Position numbers and translations under genes: made by a program. Source: Bacillota bacterium (GTDB lineage Bacteria; Bacillota; Clostridia; Christensenellales; CAG-138). From it: a DNA stretch of 64,000 nt. Shown here piece after piece: positions 48,019 through 57,883 of this stretch (the first letter of the stretch is position 1; every line of letters starts with the position of its first letter). The notes beneath the pieces are model-generated. The model was not told the DNA's origin, made no database searches, and saw only the letters and a list, made by a program, of their open reading frames with translations. The DNA lies in contig JAEESS010000004.1 of assembly GCA_016286445.1 (NCBI GenBank), positions 1-64,000 on the forward strand. Direction: 5' to 3'.

Positions 48019-48220
48019 GAAGGTCTCCTTTCCATGTTTCCGGAAATCTGTTCCATAGCCGACCGTTATCCGATCAACCTTTCATATTTTATCATAGGAT
48101 TCCTCCGATGTCCATATGAAACGACAAATTTGTTCAGTGAAAAAGTATTATTTTGAGCAGGCTAACCGATCTCGCCGCGCTCCCCGATCCCTTCGCCGAC
48201 ACATTCGATCTGCACGCAAA

Positions 48221-48250
48221 ACGGCGCCCGGATCGGATCCGTGGCGCCGT
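48221..48250 (-). terminator. terminator of the PAP2 gene
   Basis: acggcgcc...ggcgccgt, TTTT on the minus strand. Confidence 0.6.
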
Positions 48251-48279
48251 CGTGAATATCTTTGTATTATACGAACGGT

Positions 48280-49263
48280 TTACGCTTTTTTCGTCTTCCG
48301 TTCAAAGAGTCTGCCGGTCAGCTTGAAGAGCATGGGATAGACCCCGATCACGACAAAGATGACCACGGCATAGCGCAGCAGGCGGAACAGCTGCGGAATG
48401 ATGTCGTTCGCTTCCGCAAGCTTCGCCATAAAGGGCAGTCCCAGCACAGCGTTGAACACGAGCTTCAGCCCGGTTTCCAGACCGAAGTACAGAAGCCCGC
48501 CGCCGATCGTGCGCAGGATGCAGCGGAGGATGTTGGAGGTGTTCTCGAATTTCACGAATTTCTCTTCAAACGGCTCGGCAAGGACAAAGCCCAAAAGCAT
48601 GCCGAACGAGCTGAAAAAGTCGTTGCTCTTGCAGTAGAAGAAGCCGGGCAGGGAGGACAGCAGCAGAATGCCGTAGAACACCCAGCGGTTTTTGATCGTC
48701 CGTTTGAGCCACGGGACCAGCGTGATGACGATGATGCCCAAGATCCAGCCGCCGAGCACGTCCGTCGGATAATGCACGCCGACGAACACGCGCGAAAAGC
48801 CGACGAGGATCGGCAGTAGAACGGCAAGCGCCCAAAGGAGCTTCCGTTTCTTCTCGTGTATCGCCAATGATCCGTAAGCCGTTACGGCGTTGGAAGAGTG
48901 CCCGCTCGGGAACGAGTATCCCTGCGCGGCGACGTCCATGGCGTCCGCACTTCCGTCTACAAGCCGAAGCGGCTTGATGGTATCGGTCACCATGTACGGC
49001 CGCAAACGCAGAACGACGTTTTTGATCATCGGATTCCAGACGTTGACCATCAGCACATTGAGACCGACGTATTTGCCGAACTCCTTGTTGAGTCCCCAAT
49101 AGAGAAAGCCCATGATCGCCACGAGCAGAAGCTGCTCGCCGAACGCGGACAGATTAGAAAGCAGCCAGAACAGAAATCCGCTGTTGCCGATATGGGACTG
49201 CAGCCATTCCATCAGCTGCACTTCCCAGCCAAAGCCGAAAGCGTTGCCGACCGTTAATTCCAT
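48280..49263 (-). CDS. PAP2 family phosphatase
   Basis: YSFPSGHSSNAVTAYGSLA, GFSRVFVGVHYPTDVLGGWILG. Confidence 0.93.
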   Translation of the reverse strand: MELTVGNAFGFGWEVQLMEWLQSHIGNSGFLFWLLSNLSAFGEQLLLVAIMGFLYWGLNKEFGKYVGLNVLMVNVWNPMIKNVVLRLRPYMVTDTIKPLRLVDGSADAMDVAAQGYSFPSGHSSNAVTAYGSLAIHEKKRKLLWALAVLLPILVGFSRVFVGVHYPTDVLGGWILGIIVITLVPWLKRTIKNRWVFYGILLLSSLPGFFYCKSNDFFSSFGMLLGFVLAEPFEEKFVKFENTSNILRCILRTIGGGLLYFGLETGLKLVFNAVLGLPFMAKLAEANDIIPQLFRLLRYAVVIFVVIGVYPMLFKLTGRLFERKTKKA

Positions 49264-49417
49264 ATACAAACCTCCCTGTTTATATCCTGTTGCAGATTAT
49301 ACCGTTTTTCGATCCGATTTGCAAGAAATGTCTGACGAAAAGATCCTGCCAAAACCGTTGAATCGGGAGCCGATTCGTAGTATGATACAGAAAAGACCGG
49401 TTTTTTCGGAGAAAACA

Positions 49418-50191
49418 ATGCTTGCAAATTACCATACGCACACCGCGCGCTGCGGTCACGCCGTCGGAACGGACCGCGCTTATGTGGAAACCGCGATCGC
49501 GTGCGGGCTTCATACGCTCGGATTCTCGGATCATGTGCCCATGCCTTTTTCGGACGGTCACGAATCGCGCTTTCGCGTTCCGCTGCGACTGCTTGACGAT
49601 TATGTCATGAGCGTGCTTTCGCTGAAGCGGGAATACGCAAACGAGATCGAGATCCGGCTCGGGTTCGAGGCGGAATATTACCCGGACCTCTTCCCCGCCA
49701 TGCTCGACCTGCTGAAGCCGTATCCGGTGGACTATCTGCTGCTTGCGCAGCACTTCGTCGACAGCAGCGAACGCGTCTACAACACCAATCCGCAGGCCGA
49801 TGAAACGTCCCTTGTGTGGTACGTTGACCGCTGTCTTGCGGGCATGCGGACCGGCGCGTTCTCCTGCCTTGCGCATCCGGATCTGTTTCACTTCACCGGC
49901 AAACCCGCCGTCTACCGTCGCGAGATGACGCGTCTGTGCGCCGGCGCAAAGGAGCTCGGCATTCCGCTGGAGATCAACCTTTTGGGTCTGCGCGAGCATA
50001 AAAACTATCCCTGCGCGGCGTTCTGGAAGATCGCGGGCGCGCTGCAGTGCCTGACGGTCCTCGGCTGCGACGCGCATACGCCGGAGAATCTTGCCGATCC
50101 GAAGAACCTCAGAAAAGCCGAGGCGTTCGCAAAGCGGTACGGCATCGTTCCGCTTCCGGACATTTCTTTGCGGAATCCCTTCCGCGCATAA
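49418..50191 (+). CDS. PHP-domain histidinol-phosphatase-like phosphoesterase
   Basis: MLANYHTHTARCGHAVGTDRAYVETAIACGLHTLGFSDHVPM, SCLAHPDLF, GCDAHTPEN; start from internal ATG. Confidence 0.85.
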   Translation: MLANYHTHTARCGHAVGTDRAYVETAIACGLHTLGFSDHVPMPFSDGHESRFRVPLRLLDDYVMSVLSLKREYANEIEIRLGFEAEYYPDLFPAMLDLLKPYPVDYLLLAQHFVDSSERVYNTNPQADETSLVWYVDRCLAGMRTGAFSCLAHPDLFHFTGKPAVYRREMTRLCAGAKELGIPLEINLLGLREHKNYPCAAFWKIAGALQCLTVLGCDAHTPENLADPKNLRKAEAFAKRYGIVPLPDISLRNPFRA

Positions 50192-50257
50192 GCGTATTCT
50201 ACTTGCAAACCGTGCCGTTTTCGGAAACATAAATCAGAAACACCAAGGAGGTCTCCC

Positions 50258-51307
50258 ATGAGCGAACAGCATCCCGTTCCCGGCAAGGACGGCGACCGGT
50301 ATATCCCGTTTGAACAGCGGACCGGCGAACGCTCCGTCGTATACTTCACCCGTGATCTTTCGGAGGAAGGGCTTCGGAAACTCTATGATAAGATCGGCTC
50401 GGTGCTCTGCGGCAGGGTCGCGATCAAGCTGCACACCGGCGAAGCGGAGGGTCCGAACATCGTCCCCCGCCCGTGGGTCAAGGCGCTGATCGATACGCGG
50501 CTCCCGGACGCGGCGATCATCGAAACGAACACCTATTACGAGGGCAGCCGCTACACGACCGAGGAACACCGCAAAACGCTGGAGATCAACGGCTGGACGT
50601 TCTGTCCGGTCGACATCACCGACGCGGACGGCGTCGCCGAGCTTCCGGTGCGCGGCGGCAAGTGGTTCGACGTCATGCACGTCGGCAAAAACATACTGCA
50701 CTACGATTCGCTGCTGGTGCTCACGCATTTCAAGGGTCACATCATGGGCGGCTTCGGCGGTTCCAACAAGAACATCGGCATCGGCTGCGCGGACGGCAGG
50801 ATCGGCAAAAAGGAGATCCATACCGCGACCGGAAGCGACAACATGTGGAGCATCGCCCAGGAAGAGCTGATGGAGCGCATGACCGAAAGCACCAAGGCGA
50901 CGGTCGATCACTTCGCGCCGCACGTCTGCTTCATCAACGTGATGCGGAACATGTCGGTCTCCTGCGACTGCGAAGGCGCCGAGGCGGAGCCGGTCGTGAC
51001 GCCGGACGTCGGCATCGTCGCTTCTTTGGACATCCTTGCCGCGGACGCCGCGTGCGTCGACCTCGTCTATGCGCTGCCGAACTTCGGCGGCAAGGCGCTC
51101 ACCGAACGCATCGAAACGCGGCACGGGCTCAGGCAGCTCAGCTATATGAAGGAGCTCGGCATGGGCAGCGACCGCTATACGCTGATCGACGTCGACCGCG
51201 GCGACGCGCTCATCACCGCCGAGGAAGCGGTCAAAGACATCGGTCCCGTCTGGACGCCCGACCGGTTCAATACCTTCCCTGGCCGCAACAAACGGAGATT
51301 TTCATAA
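50258..51307 (+). CDS. DUF362 domain-containing protein
   Basis: VAIKLHTGEAEGPNIVPRPWVKALI, LLVLTHFKGHIMGGFGGSNKNIGIGC. Confidence 0.82.
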   Translation: MSEQHPVPGKDGDRYIPFEQRTGERSVVYFTRDLSEEGLRKLYDKIGSVLCGRVAIKLHTGEAEGPNIVPRPWVKALIDTRLPDAAIIETNTYYEGSRYTTEEHRKTLEINGWTFCPVDITDADGVAELPVRGGKWFDVMHVGKNILHYDSLLVLTHFKGHIMGGFGGSNKNIGIGCADGRIGKKEIHTATGSDNMWSIAQEELMERMTESTKATVDHFAPHVCFINVMRNMSVSCDCEGAEAEPVVTPDVGIVASLDILAADAACVDLVYALPNFGGKALTERIETRHGLRQLSYMKELGMGSDRYTLIDVDRGDALITAEEAVKDIGPVWTPDRFNTFPGRNKRRFS

Positions 51308-51321
51308 CGCACAAGCGCGCA

Positions 51322-51353
51322 AAGCCGCCGGAAACGCCCGGCGGCTTCTTCTT
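51322..51353. terminator. terminator between convergent genes
   Basis: gccgccgg-aaacgc-ccggcggc-TTCTTCTT. Confidence 0.6.
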
Positions 51354-51365
51354 GCGGAAAACGGA

Positions 51366-52763
51366 TTATTTGTAGGTGTCGACGGTGATGCTGTCCAGAT
51401 CGACGTCCTTGGTCTCCTTGACCTTGAGCATCAGAAGCAGCAGCGAGACCGCCATGAACGGCACGCAGATCAGAAGGAACAGCAGATCCATCGAAATGAA
51501 ATTCTGCAGCACGATGAACAGGATCCTTCCGACAAACATCCCTGCGCCGATCATGACCGAGATCGTTCCCATAACGGATGCACGCATGCCGGACGGCGAG
51601 GATTCCGCGGGCATCGTGAGGATCAGCGTATCGGACATCGACCAAAGTCCGCCGATGGAGCAGCCGTATGCGATCCCGGCGGCGACCGGTCCCCAGTTGA
51701 GACGGCACGCTAGGACGAACAGAAGCAGTCCCAAAAGTGCAAGTCCGCCGAGGATCAGGCAGGCTTTTTTGCGTCCGAGCTTGTCGGAGAAAAAGCCGCT
51801 GACGATGGTGACGACGCCGTTGACGAGCGGATAGATGATCAGCACGACCGATACAAGCGCTGTGGTCATTGCTCCCTCCAGCACCGTGGAGTAATACGAG
51901 GTATAAAAGGTCGTCGCAAAGAACAGGAACCCCGCGATGAAGATCCAGCGCAGCTGACGGTTCTTGAAGATGAACCGGATCGCGCGGAACACGCCGCCCT
52001 GTTCAGCGGTACCGCTCTTTTTATCCTCCTCCGCCTTTTTCCTGCGCTCCTCCGGCGAAAGTGAAAGGAAGCTCCGCCGCTGTTCGACAAACACCGGCGT
52101 TTCCCGTACAAGGAAGAACGAAACAGCGCCGACGGTGATCGCGACAACGACCGGAATGAGATAGACCATACGCCAGCTGGAGGGCACGTCCTCCTTCAGG
52201 AACATCCGGGACAGCACGCCGATCAGCGAGACCGAAATCAGCGCGATACCCTTTGCAATGAAGCTGTAGGTCGCGCGTTTTTCCTTCGGCGCGGTCTCCA
52301 TGATATACAGCACCTGCATATCGTTCGGCGTAAAGAACATCATGAACAGCATGCCGAGGATGTACTGCACAACGCTGTGCGCGGTCATGACGATCAGCAT
52401 CCCGACGCCCATGCCGACAGTGTTGATCATCAAAAACAGCCTTCTGCCGAACCGGTCGGACAGAGCCTTATAGAACGGCGTGATGATCAGAAACAGATTG
52501 GCAGCGGTAGACCACGGCTCGACCGTATTGATCGCGCCTTTATACACCGCAGAATTGACGTCGCGCGACGCGATCCTAAAGAGATCGAACAGCGCATACG
52601 GCTGCATGGACGAGTTCATGTTGGACGTGATCTCGTCGACGATGTAGATGACCGTCAGCACGATCATCAGAAACAACAGATAATATGCGCCCTTCGGACG
52701 CTGCGCTTCCCGGTTGAGCCGCGCAAGCTCCCTCTGCTCCCGGGAAGGATCGACGGTTTTCAA
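51366..52763 (-). CDS. MFS transporter
   Basis: twelve-TM-like pattern, KALSDRFGRRLFLMINTVGMGVGM, SGFFSDKLGRKKACLILGG. Confidence 0.88.
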   Translation of the reverse strand: MKTVDPSREQRELARLNREAQRPKGAYYLLFLMIVLTVIYIVDEITSNMNSSMQPYALFDLFRIASRDVNSAVYKGAINTVEPWSTAANLFLIITPFYKALSDRFGRRLFLMINTVGMGVGMLIVMTAHSVVQYILGMLFMMFFTPNDMQVLYIMETAPKEKRATYSFIAKGIALISVSLIGVLSRMFLKEDVPSSWRMVYLIPVVVAITVGAVSFFLVRETPVFVEQRRSFLSLSPEERRKKAEEDKKSGTAEQGGVFRAIRFIFKNRQLRWIFIAGFLFFATTFYTSYYSTVLEGAMTTALVSVVLIIYPLVNGVVTIVSGFFSDKLGRKKACLILGGLALLGLLLFVLACRLNWGPVAAGIAYGCSIGGLWSMSDTLILTMPAESSPSGMRASVMGTISVMIGAGMFVGRILFIVLQNFISMDLLFLLICVPFMAVSLLLLMLKVKETKDVDLDSITVDTYK

Positions 52764-52783
52764 AGCATTTCCTCCTCTGTCCC

Positions 52784-53734
52784 CTATGATTTTTGCTCCG
52801 CATCCTGCGGAAAGATCCTTGTAAAGAACGCGCGTGTGATCCGTTCGTAGCGCGGGTGGTCCATAAGAAAACTCAGCCCGTGCCCCGCATTCGGAAATGT
52901 GTGCAGCTCGATCCGCTCCGGCGCCGCTGAAGCGATCTCGTGTCCCATTTCACACGGCACAAAGCGGTCGTCCTCGCCGTGGATCAGAAGGATCGGGACC
53001 TTTGCGCGCTTTACCGCTTCCGAAGCATCGGCAGCCGAAGGATCGAATCCGCCGAAGATCCGCGCGCCGAGCCACGTCAACGGCCAGACGATCCAAAGCG
53101 GCAGCTTCCTGTCCCGGATGACCTTTGTGATGATCGCCTTCGGGCTTGTAAACGGCGCGTCGGCAAGGATGCCCCGGACGTTTCCCGGGAGGTCAAGCCC
53201 GGACGCCATCAGCACCGTCGCCGCACCCATGGAGATCCCGCAAAGCAGGATCTTCGTCTGTTCGCCGAAGCGCTCCCTTGCGTAATCGATCCATTTCATG
53301 CAGTCACGGCGCTCTTTGACGCCGAATGTGATCACATGTCCCTCGCTCGTGCAGTGCGCGCGCTGTTCGATCAGAAGCAGGTTGAACCCCGCGACGCGGT
53401 ACGACTGTATCCCGCCGGAAAAGTCCCGCGCGGGCGTTCCGCGGTAGCCGTGGAACAGGATCGCCAGCGGTGCGCCGTCCCGCTGATGATAATACCGTCC
53501 GTTCAGCCGGAGCCCGTCGAATGAGGTCGTGCAGACCGGCTCGTACGGGATCGCCCGTGCCGCCCGGATCATTTCGGTGATCTCATCCCGCAGCGCGTCC
53601 GTCTGCTCCCCGCCCGCCAGATGGAAATCGTCGTTCTGCATTCTGTCCGGCGATCGGAAGATGATGCGGAATACGGCGTACGCGGCGCAAAGCACGACCG
53701 CCGCAAGCCCCAAAGCGACGTATAAAACGACCAT
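52784..53734 (-). CDS. alpha/beta hydrolase
   Basis: LAILFHGYRGTPARDFSGG, LLCGISMGAATVLMASGL, LLIHGEDDRFVP. Confidence 0.88.
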   Translation of the reverse strand: MVVLYVALGLAAVVLCAAYAVFRIIFRSPDRMQNDDFHLAGGEQTDALRDEITEMIRAARAIPYEPVCTTSFDGLRLNGRYYHQRDGAPLAILFHGYRGTPARDFSGGIQSYRVAGFNLLLIEQRAHCTSEGHVITFGVKERRDCMKWIDYARERFGEQTKILLCGISMGAATVLMASGLDLPGNVRGILADAPFTSPKAIITKVIRDRKLPLWIVWPLTWLGARIFGGFDPSAADASEAVKRAKVPILLIHGEDDRFVPCEMGHEIASAAPERIELHTFPNAGHGLSFLMDHPRYERITRAFFTRIFPQDAEQKS

Positions 53735-53866
53735 ACCCGCATCCTCCGAACCGACGATCTTTTTTCCCGTTCAGTATACCACCGAAACGCTTCCCATGTC
53801 ACGCTTTTTCGGCAAACCGATCGAAAAGGGGGCAAAGCGTACGCCCTGCCTCCTTGGTTTTGGTTC

Positions 53867-56689
53867 TTACTCCTGTTCGGTCGGATAGTCCGACTTGCCG
53901 GTGATCTTGCGCTTGATGATCTTGCCCATGCGCTTCAGCGCGTACGGACCGACGAGCTTCATCATCTCCTCCGCGGTGTGCATTTCGCTCGCGGCGGGCA
54001 GATCGCGGGAAAGATGGATCGCGTCGAACTCGCAGCGAGTGGTGCACAGCCCGCAGCCGATGCACTGGTTCAGATCGACCGTCGTCGCGCCGCAGCCGAG
54101 GCAGCGGTTCGCCTCGACCTTGACCTGCTCTTCGGTCAGCGGCAGGCGAAGATCGTGGAACGTCGCTCGCGCGTCGCCGGGCATAAACCCCGGACGCTGA
54201 CGCGGGGAGTTGTCGAACGAATCGGGTCGCGTGATATCCTCGCGGTCGAACTCGATGAACTTCCGAAGGTCCCTTCCGATCGTCAGCGACTGACCCGGAT
54301 GCACGAAGCGGTTGATCGAGACCATGCCCTCTCTGCCGTCCGCGATCGCGTCGATCGCAAACTTCGCGCCGTGGAAGATGTCGCCGCCGACAAACACGTC
54401 GGGCTCGGCGGTCTGATACGTTGTCGGATCGGCGACCGCCGTGCCGTTTCTGCGGACCTCGACCTTGCTGCCTTCGAGCAGGCTTCCCCACTCGGCGCTC
54501 TGCCCGATCGCCATCAGCACGTTTTCGCACGGGACCGTCATCGTGTCGTTTTCGTCGTAGACCGGGCTGAACCGGTGCTCCTCATCGTAGACACGCGTGC
54601 AGCGCTTGAACACGACAGCCGTGACCTTGCCGGCTTCGTCTCGCAAAACCTCCTTCGGTCCCCAGCCGTTTTCGATCGCGATGCCCTCTTCAAGCACCTC
54701 TTCGATCTCGTCCTTTGCCGCGGGCATCTCGTCCCGCTGTTCAAGGCACAGCATCGTGACCTTGCCCTTCGTTGCGCGCAGCGCCGTTCTTGCGACGTCC
54801 GCCGCGACGTTGCCGCCGCCGACGATCACGACGTCGCCCGAAAGCGTTTCGTTTCCGTTTTGGTTCACGCGCTTCAAAAACGCGACGCCGGATTCAACGC
54901 CTTCGCCGTCCTCGCCCGGCACGCCGGCGGTCCTGCCGCCCTGCAGACCGATCGCGACATAGAACGCCTTATAGCCCTGTCTTCTCAGCTCGTCGAGCGT
55001 GATGTCCTTACCGACCTCGACGCCGCAGACGATCTTTGCGCCCATCTTTTCGACGATCGAGATCTCCTTTTCGAGCACGTCCTTTTCGAGGCGGAAGCTC
55101 GGAATACCGTTCAAGAGCATGCCGCCCGGACGGCTTTCCTTTTCAAACACGGTGACCGGATAGCCCTCTTTGCGCAGATAATACGCCGCGGAAAGTCCCG
55201 CGGGACCCGCGCCGATCACTGCGATCGGGTAATCCGTCCACTGCTTGCCCTCGCCGTTTTCGCAGATCTCGGTGAAGTGCTCGGGATGTTCAAGCTCCCA
55301 CTTTGCGAGGAACTTCTTGATCTCGTCGATCGCGACCGGCTTGTCGATCGTGCCGCGCGTGCAGCGGTCCTCGCAGCGGCGGTTGCAGACCGCGCCGCAG
55401 ACCGCCGGGAACGGATTGTCCTGCCGGATCAGCCTGACGGCTTCGGCATATCTGCCCTCCGACGCCATCTTGATATAGCCCTGCACCGCGATATGCGCCG
55501 GGCACGCCGTTTTGCACGGGGACGTGCCGGTATCGTAGCAGTTTTCCTTATTGTGATCGCGATAGTCGCGGTCCCACTTGTCCTCGCCCCAGACGTGGTC
55601 GTCCGGCAGCTCGTGCATCGGGTACTTCACCCGCGAGCCGTCCGCTTTGCAGAGCTTCTGCCCCAGCTTCGCCGCGCCTGCAGGACAGACCTCGACGCAC
55701 TTGCCGCAGGCGACGCACTTCGACTTATCGACATGCGCGCGGTATGCGGAGCGCGACATGTTCGGCGTGTTGAAGAGCTGCGAGGTGCGAAGCCCGTAGC
55801 AGCTGCCCGGCGAGCAGTTGCAGATGCCCACGATGCGGTTCGGGCCGTCCAAGTTCGTGATCTGATGCACATAGCCCTTGCGCTCGGCGCGTTCGATGAT
55901 CTCCATCGCCTCTTCGCGCGTGATGTAGCGCGCGTCCTTGCCGGTCTCGACCAGAAACTCCGCGATATCGCCGACGCCGATGCACATATGTCCTTCGATG
56001 TCGCCGACGCCCTCGCCGCGAATGCGCTGCGCCTTGCGGCATGCGCAGACCATGGTGCAGAACTTGTCGTACTTCTGCAGCCAGTGCGAAAGATGCTCAA
56101 CGGAAACGCTCTGCGAGCCTGCGTCGATCGCCTTTTCGACCGGAATGACGTGCATGCCGATGCCCGCGCCGCCCGGCGGAACGAGCTTTGCGGCAAGCTC
56201 CAGCGGCTCCTGCGGCGCAAGGTTGAACATCGTTGCGACCTCCGGATGCTCGTCCGGCAGCGTCTTGTGCTCGACCATGTATTCGCCCGAGCCCACGACC
56301 CACTTCGGGATCATGTACTGAATGTGCTGATCGGCGTTATCGCGGTTCTGTTCAAGGATGCCGATCCAGATGAGATGGTCGATGACCTTCTGCGCCTCTG
56401 CCTCGGTCATGCCGTTGCGCGCGGCGATCTCTTTGGTCGTCAGCCCCACGCGGCGTTTCTTGAAGCTCAGCATGAATTTGACCTCGTCCCTCGTCAAAAG
56501 ACGGTCGAGGATCCAGAAATCCATGTGATTTTCCTTCATGCCGCCGGGAAGCTTGCGCGGGATGTTGTCCGTGATGAGAAGCGCAAGCTTTTTCACAAGC
56601 TTTGCCTTCTCGGGATCGTCGCAATGATGTCCCTCGATCGGATAATCCTTCTCGTTGACGTGGATCTTCGGATTGACTTCTTTGACCAT
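53867..56689 (-). CDS. 940-aa FAD-dependent oxidoreductase (GltD-like) with N-terminal Fe-S/winged-helix-like region and several 4Fe-4S motifs
   Basis: CVACGKCVEVCPAGA; PIAVIGAGPAGLSAAYYLRKEGYPVTVFEKESRPGGML; VIVGGGNVAADVARTA; CIGCGLCTTRCEFDAI. Confidence 0.85.
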   Translation of the reverse strand: MVKEVNPKIHVNEKDYPIEGHHCDDPEKAKLVKKLALLITDNIPRKLPGGMKENHMDFWILDRLLTRDEVKFMLSFKKRRVGLTTKEIAARNGMTEAEAQKVIDHLIWIGILEQNRDNADQHIQYMIPKWVVGSGEYMVEHKTLPDEHPEVATMFNLAPQEPLELAAKLVPPGGAGIGMHVIPVEKAIDAGSQSVSVEHLSHWLQKYDKFCTMVCACRKAQRIRGEGVGDIEGHMCIGVGDIAEFLVETGKDARYITREEAMEIIERAERKGYVHQITNLDGPNRIVGICNCSPGSCYGLRTSQLFNTPNMSRSAYRAHVDKSKCVACGKCVEVCPAGAAKLGQKLCKADGSRVKYPMHELPDDHVWGEDKWDRDYRDHNKENCYDTGTSPCKTACPAHIAVQGYIKMASEGRYAEAVRLIRQDNPFPAVCGAVCNRRCEDRCTRGTIDKPVAIDEIKKFLAKWELEHPEHFTEICENGEGKQWTDYPIAVIGAGPAGLSAAYYLRKEGYPVTVFEKESRPGGMLLNGIPSFRLEKDVLEKEISIVEKMGAKIVCGVEVGKDITLDELRRQGYKAFYVAIGLQGGRTAGVPGEDGEGVESGVAFLKRVNQNGNETLSGDVVIVGGGNVAADVARTALRATKGKVTMLCLEQRDEMPAAKDEIEEVLEEGIAIENGWGPKEVLRDEAGKVTAVVFKRCTRVYDEEHRFSPVYDENDTMTVPCENVLMAIGQSAEWGSLLEGSKVEVRRNGTAVADPTTYQTAEPDVFVGGDIFHGAKFAIDAIADGREGMVSINRFVHPGQSLTIGRDLRKFIEFDREDITRPDSFDNSPRQRPGFMPGDARATFHDLRLPLTEEQVKVEANRCLGCGATTVDLNQCIGCGLCTTRCEFDAIHLSRDLPAASEMHTAEEMMKLVGPYALKRMGKIIKRKITGKSDYPTEQE

Positions 56690-56698
56690 GATATCTCC

Positions 56699-57883
56699 TT
56701 ACTCGATCGGGATCTTGATCGTCATGTCGGAAAGCGGATACGCCGCGCAGGCGTGGACGTAGTTGAAATCCCTGTCCGCCGCGCGTCTGCCGTCGTTTTC
56801 GGGGCAAACATAGTATTCGCCCGAAAGCACCTTCGTGCGGCAGAAGCCGCATTCGCCGCTGCGGCACGCCGTTTCGATGCGGATGCCCGCGCGTTCGAGC
56901 GCGACGACGAGCGATTCCGTCGTCTTTGCGGGGATCTCATCTTTATGGATGCCGCGCACGACCGTGACGGTATAGGTCTCGTCCTTCTGTTCGACCGGGT
57001 AGCCCGCAAACGTCGTGATGTCCTTCGCCTGTCCGAAAACCTCGAAGCGCACGCGCCGCGCCGGCACGTCGAGCTTTTTGATCTCTTCGCGCAGGAATTT
57101 GTACATGACCTGCGGACCGCAGATGAAGTAGGACGTGTCGCCCTTACTGTACTTTTTGATCAGCTCCGCGGAAAGGAAGCCGCGCTCGCCCGTCCAGTCG
57201 GGTTCGTCGCCCGAGAGCACGTTTACGACGTGCACACGATCGCTTTCCAAAGCAGCAAGCTCGTCCTTTAGGATGATGTCGTTCGACGCCACAGAGCCGT
57301 ACAGGATCGTCAGCTCCGCGTCTATCGTGCCGTTTGCGATCTCCTTTGCCATCGACGCAAACGGCGTGATGCCGACGCCGCCCGCCAGCGCCATGATGTG
57401 ATGCGCATCGCGAAGCGGCTCAAAATAGAACTGTCCGAGCCCGATGTTGCCCTTGATAACCGTTCCGACGGTCAGCCCGTCGTTGACAAAGTCCGCAATG
57501 AAGCCGTCGCCCTTGCTCCTGCGCACGGTGATCTCGATATAGCCCGGGTCCTTGCGCGCCTCGAACGGCGCCGAGGAGATCGAGTACGGTCTCGAAACGA
57601 TCTTGCCGTCGATCTCGAAATCGAGCGCAACGAACTGTCCCGCATAGAACGGGGGCAGCTTGCCGCCGCCGACCTTTTCAAAGCGGACGGTCTTTGCCGT
57701 GGGGCTTGCGGTGCGGATCTCTTTGACGACGAGATCGAGCTTGCCCGGATGCCATTCCCTTGCGACATTGCCGATCGGGTCAACGGTCTCCGGCGTTTCG
57801 GAAGCGGACTGAAATGCGTGAAGACGCGCTTTGGTGACGCGCGACGCGCCGCCGACGTCCTTTAAGAATCCCTTGACCTTCAT
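56699..57883 (-). CDS. flavin/2Fe-2S ferredoxin reductase
   Basis: RPYSISSAP FAD-binding, GGVGITPFASMAKEI NAD(P)-binding, CRSGECGFCRTKVLSG 2Fe-2S motif. Confidence 0.88.
   Translation of the reverse strand: MKVKGFLKDVGGASRVTKARLHAFQSASETPETVDPIGNVAREWHPGKLDLVVKEIRTASPTAKTVRFEKVGGGKLPPFYAGQFVALDFEIDGKIVSRPYSISSAPFEARKDPGYIEITVRRSKGDGFIADFVNDGLTVGTVIKGNIGLGQFYFEPLRDAHHIMALAGGVGITPFASMAKEIANGTIDAELTILYGSVASNDIILKDELAALESDRVHVVNVLSGDEPDWTGERGFLSAELIKKYSKGDTSYFICGPQVMYKFLREEIKKLDVPARRVRFEVFGQAKDITTFAGYPVEQKDETYTVTVVRGIHKDEIPAKTTESLVVALERAGIRIETACRSGECGFCRTKVLSGEYYVCPENDGRRAADRDFNYVHACAAYPLSDMTIKIPIE

Noticed and set aside
53867-56689. Calling this gene gltD/glutamate synthase small subunit
   Set aside because: Only the central part is GltD-like; the N-terminal Fe-S half, length and neighbours argue against glutamate synthase, and no gltB is present.
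53978-57271. 1097-aa + strand ORF antisense to the Fe-S/FAD oxidoreductase and ferredoxin reductase
   Set aside because: Shadow ORF caused by GC-rich codon usage; composition (R/D/H/V-rich, no domains) is non-protein-like, and the minus-strand genes have clear family motifs.
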